A DNA stretch of 64,000 nt from Nemopilema nomurai (taxonomy: Eukaryota > Cnidaria > Scyphozoa > Rhizostomeae > Rhizostomatidae). The notes below the pieces were generated by a model. It was not told where the DNA came from. It did no database searches and worked only from the letters and a program-made list of their open reading frames with translations. Each line of letters opens with the position of its first letter. The first letter of the stretch is position 1. Below are positions 1 through 12,459 of the stretch, piece after piece. The position numbers and the translations under genes were made by a program. Location of the stretch: contig ML133502.1 of NCBI GenBank assembly GCA_003864495.1, positions 1 through 64,000 on the forward strand, in the 5' to 3' direction.

Positions 1-1483
1 GCCATTTTTGGGCTGACGATAAGGCTATACACAATCGTCGGATTTGCCGTCATAAACAACGTCAAAAAAGACGCGTTTCTCTACAACCATAAGGAGTACA
101 GTGAAGCAAAATATATCAAAATACTCCCTTCACTAGCAGAAGACCCTGAGATGACTTTTAGGAAAATAAATTTGGTCGAGAATCAGCCATTTTTGGGCTG
201 ACGATAAGGCTATACACAATCGTCGGATTTGCCGTCATAAACAACGTCAAAAAAAGACGCGTTTCTCTACAACCATAAGGAGTACAGTGAAGCAAAATAT
301 ATCAAATACTCCCTTCATAGCAGAAGACCCTGAGATGACTTTTAGAGGAAAATAAATTTGGTCGAGAATCAGCCATTTTTAGGCTGACGATAAGGCTATA
401 CACAATCGTCGGATTTGCCGTCATAAACAACGTCAAAAAAGACGCGTTTCTCTACAACCATAAGGAGTAGAGTGAAGCAAAATATATCAAAATACTCCCT
501 TCACTTAGCAGAAGACCCTGAGATGACTTTTAGAGGAAAATAAATTTGGTCGAGAATCAGCCATTTTTGGGCTGACGATAAGGCTATACACAATCGTCGG
601 ATTTGCCGTCATAAACAACGTCAAAAAAGACGCGTTTCTCTACAACCATAAGGAGTACAGTGAAGCAAAATATATCAAAATACTCCCTTCACTTAGCAGA
701 AGACCCTGAGATGACTTTTAGAGGAAAATAAATTTGGTCGAGAATCAGCCATTTTTGGGCTGACGATAAGGCAATCGTCGGATTTGCCGTCATAAACAAC
801 GTCAAAAAAGACGCGTTTCTCTACAACCATAAGGAGTACAGTGAAGCAAAATATACAAAATACTCCCTTCACTTAGCAGAAGACCCTGAGATGACTTTTA
901 GAGGAAAATAAATTTGGTCGAGAATCAGCCATTTTTGGGCTGACGATAAGGCTATACACAATCGTCGGATTTGCCGTCATAAACAACGTCAAAAAAGACG
1001 CGTTTCTCTACAACCATAAGGAGTACAGTGAAGCAAAATATATCAAAATACTCCCTTCACTTAGCAGAAGACCCTGAGATGACTTTTAGAGGAAAATAAA
1101 TTTGGTCGAGAATCAGCCATTTTTGGCTGACGACAAGGCTATACACAATCGTCGGATTTGCCGTCATAAACAACGTCAAAAAAGACGCGTTTCTCTACAA
1201 CCAAGAAGAGTAGAGTGAAGCAAAATATATCAGAATACTCCCTTCACTTAGCAGAAGACCCTGAGATGACTTTAAGAGGAAAAAAAAATTTGGTCGAGAA
1301 TCAGCCACTTTGGCCTGACGACAAGGCTATACATAATCCAAGGATTTGCCGTCACAAACAACGTCAAGAAAAGACGCGTTTCTCCTCAACAAGGAGGAGT
1401 AGAGTGCGCCATAATATTTCAAAATACTCCGTTTGATAAGTTATCACACTGTGATGACTTTTAGAAAAAAAATTTGGTTGAGA
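1..1483. repeat. 188-bp tandem satellite array
   Basis: Seven near-identical units begin at 1, 186, 372, 560, 748, 928 and 1116, each opening GCCATTTTTGGGCTGACGAT or a close variant. A more diverged unit starts at 1304, and a badly decayed one from about 1484. The usual period is 188 bp. The unit at 748 is shorter because it lacks part of the CTATACACA segment. Divergence rises toward the right, as expected at the edge of an array kept uniform by unequal exchange. The left edge lies outside the window. Because 188 is not a multiple of three, the short open frame at 1215-1436 is not maintained from unit to unit and is not treated as a gene. Confidence 0.95.
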
Positions 1484-3188
1484 ATTTACCATTTTTGCAC
1501 TTACGATAATGCTAATTCACTCAAATATTTCTACGCGTTTTTGGTTTCTTTTTCGAATGAATTGCAAAATATTTTCAGAAGTGATGTGTATTTAGACGCT
1601 TTGATGAATGAAGTCTCCTGCAAAAAATATTATTTTATAACGAAGCAAACACCTTTAAAAACCAATTTGTCCGAAAATTTAACCGTCCAAAAATTCTGGC
1701 AGTTAATGTATTTGTTTTTCTGCCTACAATTTAAGAGAATATTTAATTGGCCAGAAATAGCGTCTTCTTTTTAAATTCATTTACGAACTAAAGAAGATAG
1801 ATGCTATTTCACAAAGAAAACTGACATTGATGGCCTAAACTGACGATTATACTCAAAAGCATCAGGTTCCAGGAATCGATCGTTTCCTATAAACTATTTA
1901 AAAAAATCCAGCGTATTGAACGCTAAAATTTTTTAAGGGGGAGCCATTACTAGAAAAGTAGTTAAGTAGAATAATAAGTAGGGTATGAATGATATTATAT
2001 TGGACAACGACAACACGATTAGCACTACGACAAAACACAAATGCTATGATCTTACTGTGGTAGACTTCATCAGAAGTAGCAGTTCCCAAGTCGCTGGTCG
2101 CAAGCCCATGGCCATTTCTCAAAGACTTGGCTTCAAGTAGGCCCATCCCCTTGTTTCCCGATGATGTATTTTTCGGGTACTTCGGTATTTTTCCCCCAGG
2201 ACCTGTTCAAAATCACGTTACGTTTGCCATAAATTTGTAACACAGCTTTATTATTGGCGCCATGAAAATAACCTCTTTGGCGGTCAAGCCATTCCTTTCA
2301 GTTTACCACAGGCATGTTAAAGCATGATGACAGTGCTGCATTTGGCTTGATTTTGACCGTACGGTTGCCATGACAATAAAGGGAATTTGTCATGGTAACC
2401 ATTGTTTCAACATGAAAGACCACCTGGTCACCGCTTCAAAATGTGTGATTAATCACATGATTATGATCACTTGTAATCAGTGATCAATACAGGACCCGGG
2501 GGATTCATGGGTACTCACAGAATTCTCTTTTGGTCAAATCAGTGTTGGATTGATCGTCAATCATTTTGCTAAGGTATAATCTTATCGCTATGCAGGCAAG
2601 GACAGCATTTCTAAAGACAGGCAAAACTCGTGAACCAGGACAAATACCATGGGTTGTAATACGTTACTACTTAGATTGCTTTTGGATAAAGCAATTATTG
2701 ATCAAAAAACAGACATGTATTATTTATTAGGTCACCAACCGAGTCAAACATCATCAAATGCAGCAACGCATTATCCTTTATTTTGGTCATAAAACTCAGT
2801 TGAATGAAGCACTTTTGTCGAACTCCAGTGATTTGGATAAGATAGAGACATATAATGCAGGAAATAGAATAAAAGTGCTAAGACAACAAAATTTGAATAT
2901 TGAAATGTTTGTCATGACCTCGCGACTTCGCCAGTTTGACGGTGGGACTGTTTGATGAGTTTGGCATTAGTTTCTGAAGAATGTTTCTGCAATCAGTTTG
3001 TCTTCGATACCCACGTGATACTGTCGCCCCCTCTTGCTTTGCTTCCTTGCACTTGTCAGGGCTTCCTGCCGAATTGCAAAGCGACGGCTGTAGCCAGGGG
3101 GATGGGGGCAGCTAGGCTATTGTTTTGCCACTATCTCTGAGATTGCCGCATTGTCTTTATAAACGAAGCTGGATGCACAGGTGAGTAA
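1484..3188. other. intergenic, no gene recognised
   Basis: This stretch holds only short AT-rich open frames with no recognisable domain. The frame at 1433-1774 starts inside decayed satellite sequence and has no family resemblance. A small cluster of TGATCA/GTGATTAATCAC-like inverted motifs lies at about 2440-2485. Confidence 0.6.
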
Positions 3189-3300
3189 TATGGGAAAAAT
3201 CCGCATTGGATAAAAATATGGAAAAATTCCGCATTGGATAAAAATATGGAAAAAATCCGCATTGGATAAAAATATGGAGAAAATCCGCATTGGATAAAAA
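3189..3300. repeat. 28-bp minisatellite, 4 copies
   Basis: The core CCGCATTGGATAAAAATATG recurs at 3201, 3229, 3257 and 3285, an exact 28-bp period with only one or two substitutions per unit. Reverse-strand open frames across it are simple translations of the repeat. Confidence 0.95.
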
Positions 3301-4704
3301 TCCTTTGCAGAAAACAACTGGTTTCATTGTGCTATACTGGACTACTGTTTTCAAGGTAAAATAAAAAATATCTGATTTTGGACGACTGTACTTCTTTTGC
3401 TGCTCAATTACACCTGTCATTCATTCACCTGCCATCACTGAACGACATTTCACATCAAGATATTTAGCTCGTACGCCAAGGTGGCACATTATAATGGACA
3501 ATTCAGGCTATCTCTACACTCAACAACCTGCAACTTGATTGCTTTGATGATCTTGAAGCTTTTATGGCAGTCAATAGAAACTCCTGTAGCTTGCACCAAT
3601 GCGTGTGAGAAATCTATTTCAATGCCTCTGTTTGCAATCAAATTCGAGAGAGGTGAGTTCAAAGACAATACACTAAGCCTGCGATCTACAAGTTCATCTC
3701 ACTTTAAACTGATGGTGGTTGTCACTGCGCGCAAGTAGCAAGTTAAATAGGATTCACTTGACGTCATTTCTGGCCAGACAGAGGCTGACTCAAACCCGAG
3801 GATGCTTTTCTGTATGTCAGACAGAGGCTGAATCGGCACATTTGTTTTTAAGAAACTGGTGACAGATTTTCGATTGGAAATTGGTTTTTAATTAAAGCTC
3901 TTGCAAAAATGATAAATTGTAGTAAGAAAACGAGTATTTCGCAAAAAATGAAGAAACGTAGCAACTTAAAAATCCTTCCATGCTACCTATGGATATTTTT
4001 TCACTGTGTCATGCAAAGAAAGCAGTTCTTTTCATTTTTGACTATTTCTCTCTATGACGATTTTATGTGGTCACCGTCTTAGTTCATTGTTTTATATAAT
4101 TTTAAGCTATGTGTAATAGTAGACATCGGATTTTATTTGGAAGTATAAAAAAATAGTCTACACAGTCTAACTTTAGAGTCATTTTATTTCGTGATTATCA
4201 ATCAAGGCCAAAATGTTTTGACAAGGTCCTTTGCCAATTCGGCGCTCACACAACAGGGAAAACGCTTTCACTCGTGTGTTAAATGATTTACACATAACTA
4301 TGCAGATGTTACGATACCACAGTACATGAAAGTCGATGACACACATGCATGACTACGCATTGCACACGAAAGTTGTGTTCTAGGTAGCTTTTCTCATCTA
4401 ATGGTAGGAAGAAAATAGTCGGCCTCGCATTTTTATGCATTTTCAGCTTCACAACACGACTTTGATGAGCATGCACCAAACGCCATGCGGCAATTTTCGC
4501 CCTGCACTTTAACAGCTGATTAATCGCCTTCAATCAAAACGTTTAACTTGCCATTTTTATTGCTGTATTGCGAGCTTCCACCTGCCCGGCCTTACGTTGT
4601 CAGCTGACAGCTTAAAAGTTGGCGAGGATGTATCACATAAAAATAGTTCAAAGCTGCATCGGGCATAGTAAGAGGTAAATAAATTGGCGCTGGACAAGGA
4701 CAAA
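3301..4704. other. intergenic, upstream of the first GPCR gene
   Basis: I see no coding sequence, repeat or recognisable RNA gene here. The part just upstream of 4705 should hold the GPCR 5' leader and promoter, but no clear core element can be defended. Confidence 0.5.
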
Positions 4705-5646
4705 ATGAGCTTTTGGTCAGGCAATTCTACAGCTACAATGCCAGTTGACTGTATTTCAAAGAGCCGGCTGAACCTTGTTTGCATATTCGCGCTGGCGCTG
4801 CCCGTTCATATATTCTTGCTGTGGGTCTTGTTCAAGCGATTCGCAGATGGATTGCCGCGGCATGCTATCCTGAAGAGCCTCTGTTTATCAGATGTCCAAC
4901 TTCTGCTACTCGGCGGCCTAAGCATCGTGATTGCTCGGATCTCAAACGTTGCTCCGTCTTCGCTTGCGTGCAAAATTCTGCAGAGATCTTTCACGTTCCA
5001 TTCGACAATCACGCTCATAGCGTCTTGTGGCACCATAATTGGCCTTTCTGTAGAGCGGTACATCGCCTGTATCTACTGCCTGCGGCTTCACTTGATCGTG
5101 ACCGAGAAGAGGGTAACGGCCTATCTAGTGCTGTTGTGGGCAATGGCCGCCTGCTTCGGGCTCGCAACCGCCCTGTTGGCGGGCGACTACTCGCCGGTGG
5201 TCAACCCTAGAGAGCCATCCATGCTCTTCACATACGCAATGATAGTCATGATATTCTCCACTTGTTTCGTCTTGATCAGCATCCAAGTGACATTATTTTT
5301 CCTGTACCGCAAAAAGCTACGCATCACCCCTCACCAGGCGTTTGGCGAACGAAAAGAGGCTGCGCACGCCTTCAAGCGCCAAGTGAAGACGACGATTTCC
5401 GTGGCGGCCCTGGCCATCTTCTTCACCATCTGCCTGTTCCCTCTCACCCTGAGCTACCTAAACAAGGCCATTCACGGCAGCCTTTTCGAGCCCAAAGTTC
5501 ATACTGTGCTGGGAATCCTTGGAACTTCCAATACCATATTCGACCCTTTGGTCTATGGCCTGGGTTTAGCCGATGTTCGAAAAAAGACTTTCCATGAAAT
5601 CCGAAGAGCAAAACGATGGTTAAAAACACGTTTTGGCGCATCCTAG
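4705..5646 (+). CDS. class A (rhodopsin-family) GPCR, intronless
   Basis: The frame encodes a 313-residue seven-helix receptor that should sit in the plasma membrane; its ligand cannot be inferred. The first ATG is at 4705; an in-frame TTG upstream is not used as a start. A sequon (N7-S-T) lies in the short N-terminus. Seen landmarks are D63 in helix 2 (LSD), C89 before helix 3, E117-R-Y at the end of helix 3, F240-T-I-C-L-F-P in helix 6, and D280-P-L-V-Y in helix 7 followed by a basic tail. The usual helix-1 GN pair is missing, the helix-6 Trp is Leu, and NPxxY is DPxxY, so this is a divergent class A receptor. No intron is needed across the full seven-helix length. The local base composition is noticeably more GC-rich than the flanks. 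An AATAAA lies at 6089. Confidence 0.9.
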   Translation: MSFWSGNSTATMPVDCISKSRLNLVCIFALALPVHIFLLWVLFKRFADGLPRHAILKSLCLSDVQLLLLGGLSIVIARISNVAPSSLACKILQRSFTFHSTITLIASCGTIIGLSVERYIACIYCLRLHLIVTEKRVTAYLVLLWAMAACFGLATALLAGDYSPVVNPREPSMLFTYAMIVMIFSTCFVLISIQVTLFFLYRKKLRITPHQAFGERKEAAHAFKRQVKTTISVAALAIFFTICLFPLTLSYLNKAIHGSLFEPKVHTVLGILGTSNTIFDPLVYGLGLADVRKKTFHEIRRAKRWLKTRFGAS

Positions 5647-8219
5647 TGATTCCAAAACCCCTTATGACGTCATTCCTCGAGCTAAAATCGACCGTACTGC
5701 TGGATAACACTGGTAAAGAAACTGTGTATGACGTATGATGCACTTATCTTTGAGCGAAGCTGGTTTGCGATCATTGATACTTCCATGCTGTGCCACTTTT
5801 TTTAGTTAAATTTTTCTTCAAAGCTGCTGGCTGCTTCCTTTCTTTTTTGCCGAAGACGTGCCATGGTAAAGGCAATCAGATGCTTTTGTTGCGAGTTATC
5901 TAATCATTTTATCAGGTTCTAAATGGAGTATGCTTGAAAGTTAAGCTTGAAAGAATCGCAGGCATGAAATCTTTATGATAGCAGTTGAAAACTCTGGTTA
6001 GTTGTTGCCTATCATACTGATTTTGAGTCGATAAGGACTTCGATAAAGCCGATAAAGAAAGATAAATACTTTTACCTAAAACTTCCGAAATAAAATTTCT
6101 TCGTTGTTAAGTATCTGCAGAACAACTTTTGTCAAGACATTGTCTGATATAGTTTTGGCTGTTGGTGAGAATAAATTAAGAAAAGCAACGAATCCAAGCC
6201 ATTCCACTAGTTTGTATCTGTAAACTTGTGTACAATAAGCTTTAAGAAGAGCTCGTTATCCGATAATCTGGAAAACGTGGGAAAAACGGAGTTAAACATA
6301 TTCCAGGATTTCCTTTCTTGATCACCATCCTCGAAGTCTACCATTTTCTTCGTAATTGCCTCAAAAGATTCGAGTATGCACAGTTTCAGTATGACAATTG
6401 GGGGAAGTTGTGAAGTGCAGATAGAGACAAATGATCGTGAACTATATACAAAACATATTTTGGTAGGAAACGATGCACGAGGACCGGAGAGAAGGCAAAC
6501 CGTATGGAACGGAAAGTAGATACGAATACAGCGAATACAAAGGAATGAATCGAACACGGCTAATGAGTCATATACAAATCAAACGCAGGAATTAGCAGCT
6601 TGTGAAGAAGTTTATTTATTGAAATGGCGAGCAGCAACGAATGGGATGCACAAGCCCCTGTGGATGTAAGCGCGTGGAGATGATTAGATCACAGATGCAG
6701 ATGACGTCACGAAGCCTCAAGTGTGTTGCAGAAGAACATGGAACCAAAACAACAAAGAGGAATACACTGTGTAAATAAACTGGCCAAGCAGACACCCGCA
6801 TTGAGAAAAGTGGTGGACCTAAAAAGGAGGGGGGCCAAAACCGTATAAAAAGGCTTTACTGGTAGTTAATTACTCGATTTTTGTAGAGTATCCCCCCAAT
6901 CCCCTTTCCCCGGTGCCTGTCAAATACCTGAAAGCCACGGGGGTTTGTATTGCGAATAAAGATTTAATAACAATCCCTGTTGGAAGCTAGCCAAAAGTTT
7001 GGCAAACAACCATTGAGAATATTTTAGTTGAGATTCATAAAATGATTAACCAACGACATAAAAATGCTCATATCTGCAACATCTTGGCTTTAATATGGGA
7101 TTGGGCCTAAATGTGGCTGTTGTTGTACATACATGTGTTTGGGTAGCTGATTGTTATATCTTACCATGTCCTTCATCCTGCTGACGTATGACACATAGCC
7201 ACTCGTTATGTTAATGTTGTTGATCAAGTTAAATACTGAGGGCTTCATTTGTCTTTATTGTGTACTTCTTAAAGGTTAACAAGAAGAGTGGGGATGCAAT
7301 CATTATAATAATAAAAAAACGATCCAGAGCCTGTGAAACGATCCATTGTTTTAATAACCCTAGGTGTATAAAAATTGCAGATTTTGAGCTTCTTGCACTT
7401 CAGTTAAACAGGGTAATTCAGAGCTGGTGATGACTCCTTGAACTTGTGGTATAAACAGGAATCTAGCGTGTAACTTTCTTAAAGATGCGTGATAATGAAA
7501 GTGTGTGTCGATATTCGTACGATATTACAAAAATTACTTCGACAAGGTAAAGTGGCAGCGAAAGCACGCTTAGTGTGAAACGATAAAAAGCTTATGTCGT
7601 TGCCTATTGGCGTGCTGCGTAGATTAAACTACCTTGAATTTGATCTGATGCAAACACGCGTTTCTTCACTCGCTTCAATAGGCTCGACTTTATTATCGAG
7701 CAATTTCTTTCCTTTATCACTAGATAGGTATCTAGACCAATATGGCCACTAACTTACATTGTGCAAACCCACAAGTTAACACCAAATTCTCCATAGATCC
7801 AAAAGTAGAAAGGCACTACTATTAGTAAAGTTCAAATTTAGGATCAAAATTAGTAAAGTTTAATAATGATTTTGAACTTTCTAGAACAATCATGGTTACA
7901 TAGGAAATGTTGCCTCAGCAATCAAACTAATTGCGATGGCAAAGACAATAAAATTACGAGATGAAGAACGAGCAGTTAAAGACACGAGTAAAAATGCCCT
8001 TCGAGAAGAGAAATTTCTAAAATGCCTAAGGGGGTCCATAAACCTGATGTTGTAAAATAACCTTGCTTTCTTACTCTGAAGAAACTCAATGCTTAGAACA
8101 AAGACGGAGCTATTCATTTCTTAACAAGGCAATACACTCCCTCACAAAGCAATTCTTACCAATATTTACTTGAAAATCCGACAGTTCAGTGTCCCTTTCT
8201 TGGCACAAAGCCACAACTA
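5647..8219. other. intergenic, no gene recognised
   Basis: No conserved exon, repeat array or RNA gene was recognised. Short reverse-strand frames near 6207-6557 and 6616-6801 have no family signature. The first few hundred bases are probably the GPCR 3' UTR, with a candidate AATAAA at 6089-6094. Confidence 0.5.
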
Positions 8220-8922
8220 CACTACCGTTCAAAAAGTCTTGGGACGTTTCGAAGTTTCGAATCTTCTGGCGAATGAAAACAATTTAAGGCAATAAAAAAA
8301 TGCATATTTTGAAAACTATCCTATTATCCTCTAAAATGGTCCAAATAACGCAGTAAAAGCATCAACAAGTTGCAAAATTTCAGCTCTCTTTATTCATTAC
8401 AATTAATTATCAGAATTTGAAACCTCTGCGCTTTGACCTTCTAGCAAATTAATGGAGATGTATCCTGTTTCTTAATCTCTCAATAAAGACCTTTCGTGTA
8501 TTGGTGTCTGGAACTTCTTCGGTCTGCCAACCTTTGGCAAATCTTTCACGGTTCTAAATTTGAAGAACTTTTTGCATACAGTGAAAGCTGCATTCTTTGA
8601 GCAGCCCACAATTGATGCAGTTTCTTGGTAGCTTTTACAATTATTTTTATAAAAGATAATTTCCAGAGGCTTCTCATAAGATATTTCACGACGTTTGATA
8701 ACCTCCATGTTCATGTTTCTGGCCTAGAAAAATTTAACGGTTAATCTTTTTCGAATAATTGAAAAATTGAAATACTTCGAAACATGAACAATGTCTTATG
8801 AAAGTTTCATGGAGATATCTGGTTGTCGTACTTAATAAGAGAGGATCAAATGTTTTTTAAAGCTTTTATCATAAGCGTCTTTCGAAACTTCGAATTGTCC
8901 CAAGACTTTTTGAACGGTAGTG
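8220..8922. mobile_element. Tc1/mariner-like non-autonomous DNA transposon
   Basis: The left end reads CACTACCGTTCAAAAAGTCT and its exact inverted copy closes the element at 8922. The inverted identity spans about 27 bp inside the element. TA dinucleotides flank it at 8218-8219 and 8923-8924, the target duplication typical of IS630/Tc1/mariner elements. The element is 703 bp, too short for a full transposase of about 340 residues, and retains only an N-terminal fragment. It is an internally deleted derivative that would depend on a transposase made elsewhere. Confidence 0.93.
8472..8714 (-). pseudogene. Tc1-like transposase N-terminal fragment
   Basis: The frame encodes about 80 residues with a helix-turn-helix (ESYQETASIVGCSKNAAF-like region) followed by a basic GRPKK motif. 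This is the usual layout of the DNA-binding half of Tc1-like transposases, where GRPKK links the two HTH subdomains. The catalytic DDE/DDD domain is absent. It lies wholly inside the TIR-bounded element 8220-8922, which supports its origin as a deletion remnant. Confidence 0.75.
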
Positions 8923-9507
8923 TAGTTATTTTTGAATGAAAAACCAAATGATTGACGATTCATGAGGCTCTTCAAGGTCGAAGCTAGCACTTATTGAAAG
9001 AGTTTATGGAGAATAGAAGAAAACCCTGGTGAAATTCTTAAAGAAACTTAATGCATGAATTCTGTTGGTAGGTCCACGAAGTCACAAGAGTTTGTCAGGA
9101 ATCCCATACTCGAGATCTGCTCCTAAAATATCATATTTGCAAAAAAACTCAGACAATTGTAAGGTTAAGCAAGCTTTCATTAGGACTGGAAGACTAAAAA
9201 GCCAGTTCAGAAGAAAGCGAAAGGGAGACATTTTTACAAAGTAAATTAGGTGTTGCTGTAGTCATGGCTCCATTTACCATGATGCAGTTCGTCAGACAGT
9301 ACACAGGGAAACCAGATACAAGTGTAAGTAGCTGGTGCTACTTAGAATTTGGCTTTTCGAAAATAATAAATAATAATGAAAGATCTTGTGAAAATTGTCA
9401 CAAAGTTTAAGCCTACATGTTGAACGAAGTTTCTTGAAAAAGACGGAGCTTTCAGTTGAAATTTTGGTACTTGTCTGATTGGTTTGGCTAAAGAACGTCA
9501 GAAAAAC
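8923..9507. other. intergenic plus PDCD10 5' leader
   Basis: No coding sequence was found. The last part should contain the promoter and 5' UTR of the PDCD10 gene; no TATA-like element could be assigned with confidence. Confidence 0.5.
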
Positions 9508-12426
9508 ATGGCACAAAATTCATCGGATTCTGCAATGTCTGACGAAGCTGCCCCGATCCCCAACTTGGCTTTACTGGCAATTATTCGACCCGCCTTGAAA
9601 CAGGTAATATTAGAAATGCCATTGCTTTTCTTGACTTATTTTATTAATGATCGAAACACTTGCATATACATTTAAGTCTGGGCCTAAATATGTCCTTTTT
9701 AATGTGAAAAAGAAGAGATTTACTCTTCCGACAACGAGATTCCTATAAACCCAGCAAGTGGGGAACATTCCTACCTGATGCAAGTAGAACCATCATCGTT
9801 TCGATTATCATTTCATTACAGGTCAGAACTGTGGACAAAACATCAGCAGACAATCTCATTTCAGCATTCGAAGCGGTACGCAATTCTTTAGTTTAATGAA
9901 CTGACTAACTCATCTAATTTGATACGTATTTTCGAAACGAGTATACCTCTAGCTCTGAGATAACTTTAATTGTTTATAATTTGTTTTAAATTAGCAAATA
10001 GGTTTACGTGTGCTAATTATTGGCATTGAAATATTAGCAGAGCCTTTTACTGTGATAACTTCTAACACAAACTATGCTCATTATTTTAAAAATGCTTTGT
10101 TTCTAACAGCATATAATTAAAATTACCCATTGATTTTAGGCTGAAGATGCAATTCCAGGGATAACACAAGAAATTCTGGAAGGAATTTTGAGATCTGGTA
10201 AACTTGAAGTACCTCATAATCATTTATGAAATAATTGTGACAAAGATAACAAGACAATAATCTAAATTCTGTTACAAAATGATTAATTGCTGTTAATGTG
10301 TATTTTCTCAGATAAATTTTTGATAAGTGATTAATGATACAAATTCTTTACTTTTCTTACTCTGATACAAATAATTGGCCTAAAGAATGCAATGTCATCA
10401 ACTTTGTGGGTTGGAAACCTATGATACCATCAAATTCTTTTTACATCTACCAGATGTCCTTTATACCATAATAACTTTTGCCAGTATGATGCACGATGCA
10501 CAGAAACACATCAAAATTAATTTCAGTAACCAATTCTATAGTTTTTCATTATTTTAACAAATTGAAATATTCTGTTCTTATTAACTTTTCATTTTCTAGA
10601 GGGATTCACAACAAATGTAAGCGAGATTCTGCTTAGATGCTCATCAGTTGATTCTAAAGGTACTTTTTTACTTTTTTATTTAATATATTTTCTTGAATAT
10701 GTAATTATTTCCTTATAGGTTTAAAGCTAGATGCATGATTATCTACTTAGACCAGTTAAAAATTCATTTTGTCTCTTTCTTTCATAGACTTTCAAATAGA
10801 AAGAGAAGAACTTGAGTTTGTAAAATTGGGAGAAAAAGCCCAAGGTATGTTCGTGTTTCATTTATTGAATGCTAGACATATGTTCTTTGTGGCAAGAATG
10901 ATGTGATTGATAAAATTTAGCAATCTAACTTTACCTCTCCATAGTTGTCCCAGAACTGGCTGCTTGCAACTCTTTTCTCTGTTCCTAGTGTACTTTTTAT
11001 CTTGACATGCTTAATTTGAGTTCTTTAAAGGATTTAATTTCTTTATAGAACTGAAAACAATCTTAGGAAAGATCCCATTGGAAATACAAGATCGCTCCAA
11101 GTTTCTTCAAACAATCAAGTAAGTTTGAAAGTACATCTGAGTATATATATACATCTTCTGAAAATGCTTTTATTGAATTATTCAAGTGTCTTACAATCCT
11201 TTAAGTTATGCATAAGCAGTTTAATATATACTGAATATCCCTTTACAATGCATGTTTAAATTCTAATAATATCTTCCTATAATTTTGTCAATTTGTTTAT
11301 CAATTAAATATATTCTTGTGTGTCAAATCTTCATAGACTGAGTGCAGAACATTAATTCCTAGGGACATTGCAAGTGCAATCAAATTTCTATTGGACTCGG
11401 TTAATGAGGTTTTAAAAACATATCAAGCACAAGGGAAAATGAGAGAGTATAGAAAGGTAAAGAGTGCCTTGTTTTTAAATTATTTGTAAGTTGGAAGTTA
11501 AAAGAGTATGCTAAAGTTTGTGCTCCTCAAATCGATGGTCAAGTTTTTTAAATAAGTTATTTATAGCAAAATAAGCAAAAGCTTTAGTATTATCAGTTTT
11601 AGCTCAAGTCATACAGTTTGTTATGAGTATGTGTAAGAGAATTTCCAACACAATGTAAAATCCTTATAAATTTGTTGACCAAATAAACAAAATGAGCCAC
11701 AACAGTTTTCCATTAAAGTAAATCAACAGGCATAAGACCCCCAATTTAAAAGTTCACTGCAACTCGGTTCATTTCTGGCGTGTGCATTGTTGTTTAGTCA
11801 AAGTGATCACATGGGGGCTGCATCGTCTTGTATAACACCACACACAGCTATATTTTAAGTGATCACATGAACTCTGCTGTTCTCAACCTTGATTGGATGC
11901 CTAAGAGTTTCTATTTTTAGGCAGCCCAGTCCCCTGAGCTAAGCTGCATTTTAACTCTGTTGATTTTCTTTAACTTTGGATTTCTTAAAGGCACAAAATC
12001 AGATCCAAAATATTGATTTTATACCACACTCTTTGCCAATGAGTGCACATTTTAACCTGACTAAAATGCAAAGGTTTTTGATTGTGTTTTTATTCATGTA
12101 GACCTTGGAACAAAACAAAAGAGAATTTGTGAAGTATTCAAAAAGTTTCAGCGACACTCTAAAACAATATTTCAAAGATGGAAGGTATGTATGAGAAATG
12201 TCAACTGCATGTTTATTTTTGAAATTCATTTTTATGTTTATTGAAATTGTCGGATTTTTGTAAGTGGTGTTTTTTAGAAAAAGATATTATATTTATATTC
12301 ATGTTGACTATCCTGTTTTTTTAATTTTCTTGCAGACAGGACAGTGTCTTTGTGAGCGCCAACAAACTAATAAACCAGACAAATAACATCTTGATCGTCT
12401 TCAAAATGGTGGGACGTGCTGTTTAA
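9508..12426 (+). CDS. PDCD10: PDCD10 / CCM3 adaptor protein, nine exons
   Basis: PDCD10 is a small dimeric adaptor. In other animals it joins GCKIII kinases and striatin (STRIPAK) through its N-terminal dimerisation part, and CCM2 or paxillin-type partners through its C-terminal FAT-homology bundle. Coding exons are 9508-9603, 9822-9875, 10140-10197, 10600-10659, 10788-10844, 11049-11118, 11363-11456, 12102-12184 and 12336-12426. Every junction is GT-AG and all phases agree, giving 220 residues against 212 in human. Recognisable blocks are [40 protein letters not shown] and [15 protein letters not shown], nearly identical to the vertebrate protein. The start ATG at 9508 gives MAQNSSDS; an in-frame TTG lies eight codons upstream. 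A short insertion follows the Tyr-Gln segment at exon 7/8 compared with human. The gene appears intact. Confidence 0.96.
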
Positions 12427-12453
12427 ATCTTTAAGATGCTTTAACTTTGTGTA

Positions 12454-12459
12454 AATAAA
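12454..12459 (+). terminator. PDCD10 polyadenylation signal AATAAA
   Basis: A canonical AATAAA lies 28 bases after the PDCD10 stop codon, implying a very short 3' UTR. Further AT-rich sequence follows. Confidence 0.6.

Noticed and set aside
1215..1436. 73-codon frame in the satellite
   Set aside because: It exists in one diverged unit only and is destroyed by the 188-bp period in the others.
3117..3420. Two overlapping reverse-strand frames with FLSNADF/FYPMRIF repeats
   Set aside because: Direct translations of the 28-bp minisatellite.
4779..5743. Several overlapping frames within the first GPCR gene
   Set aside because: GC-rich shadow frames of the receptor; none has domain features.
6207..6557. 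116-codon minus-strand frame downstream of the GPCR
   Set aside because: No recognisable family, AT-rich composition and no acceptor or start context that convinces.
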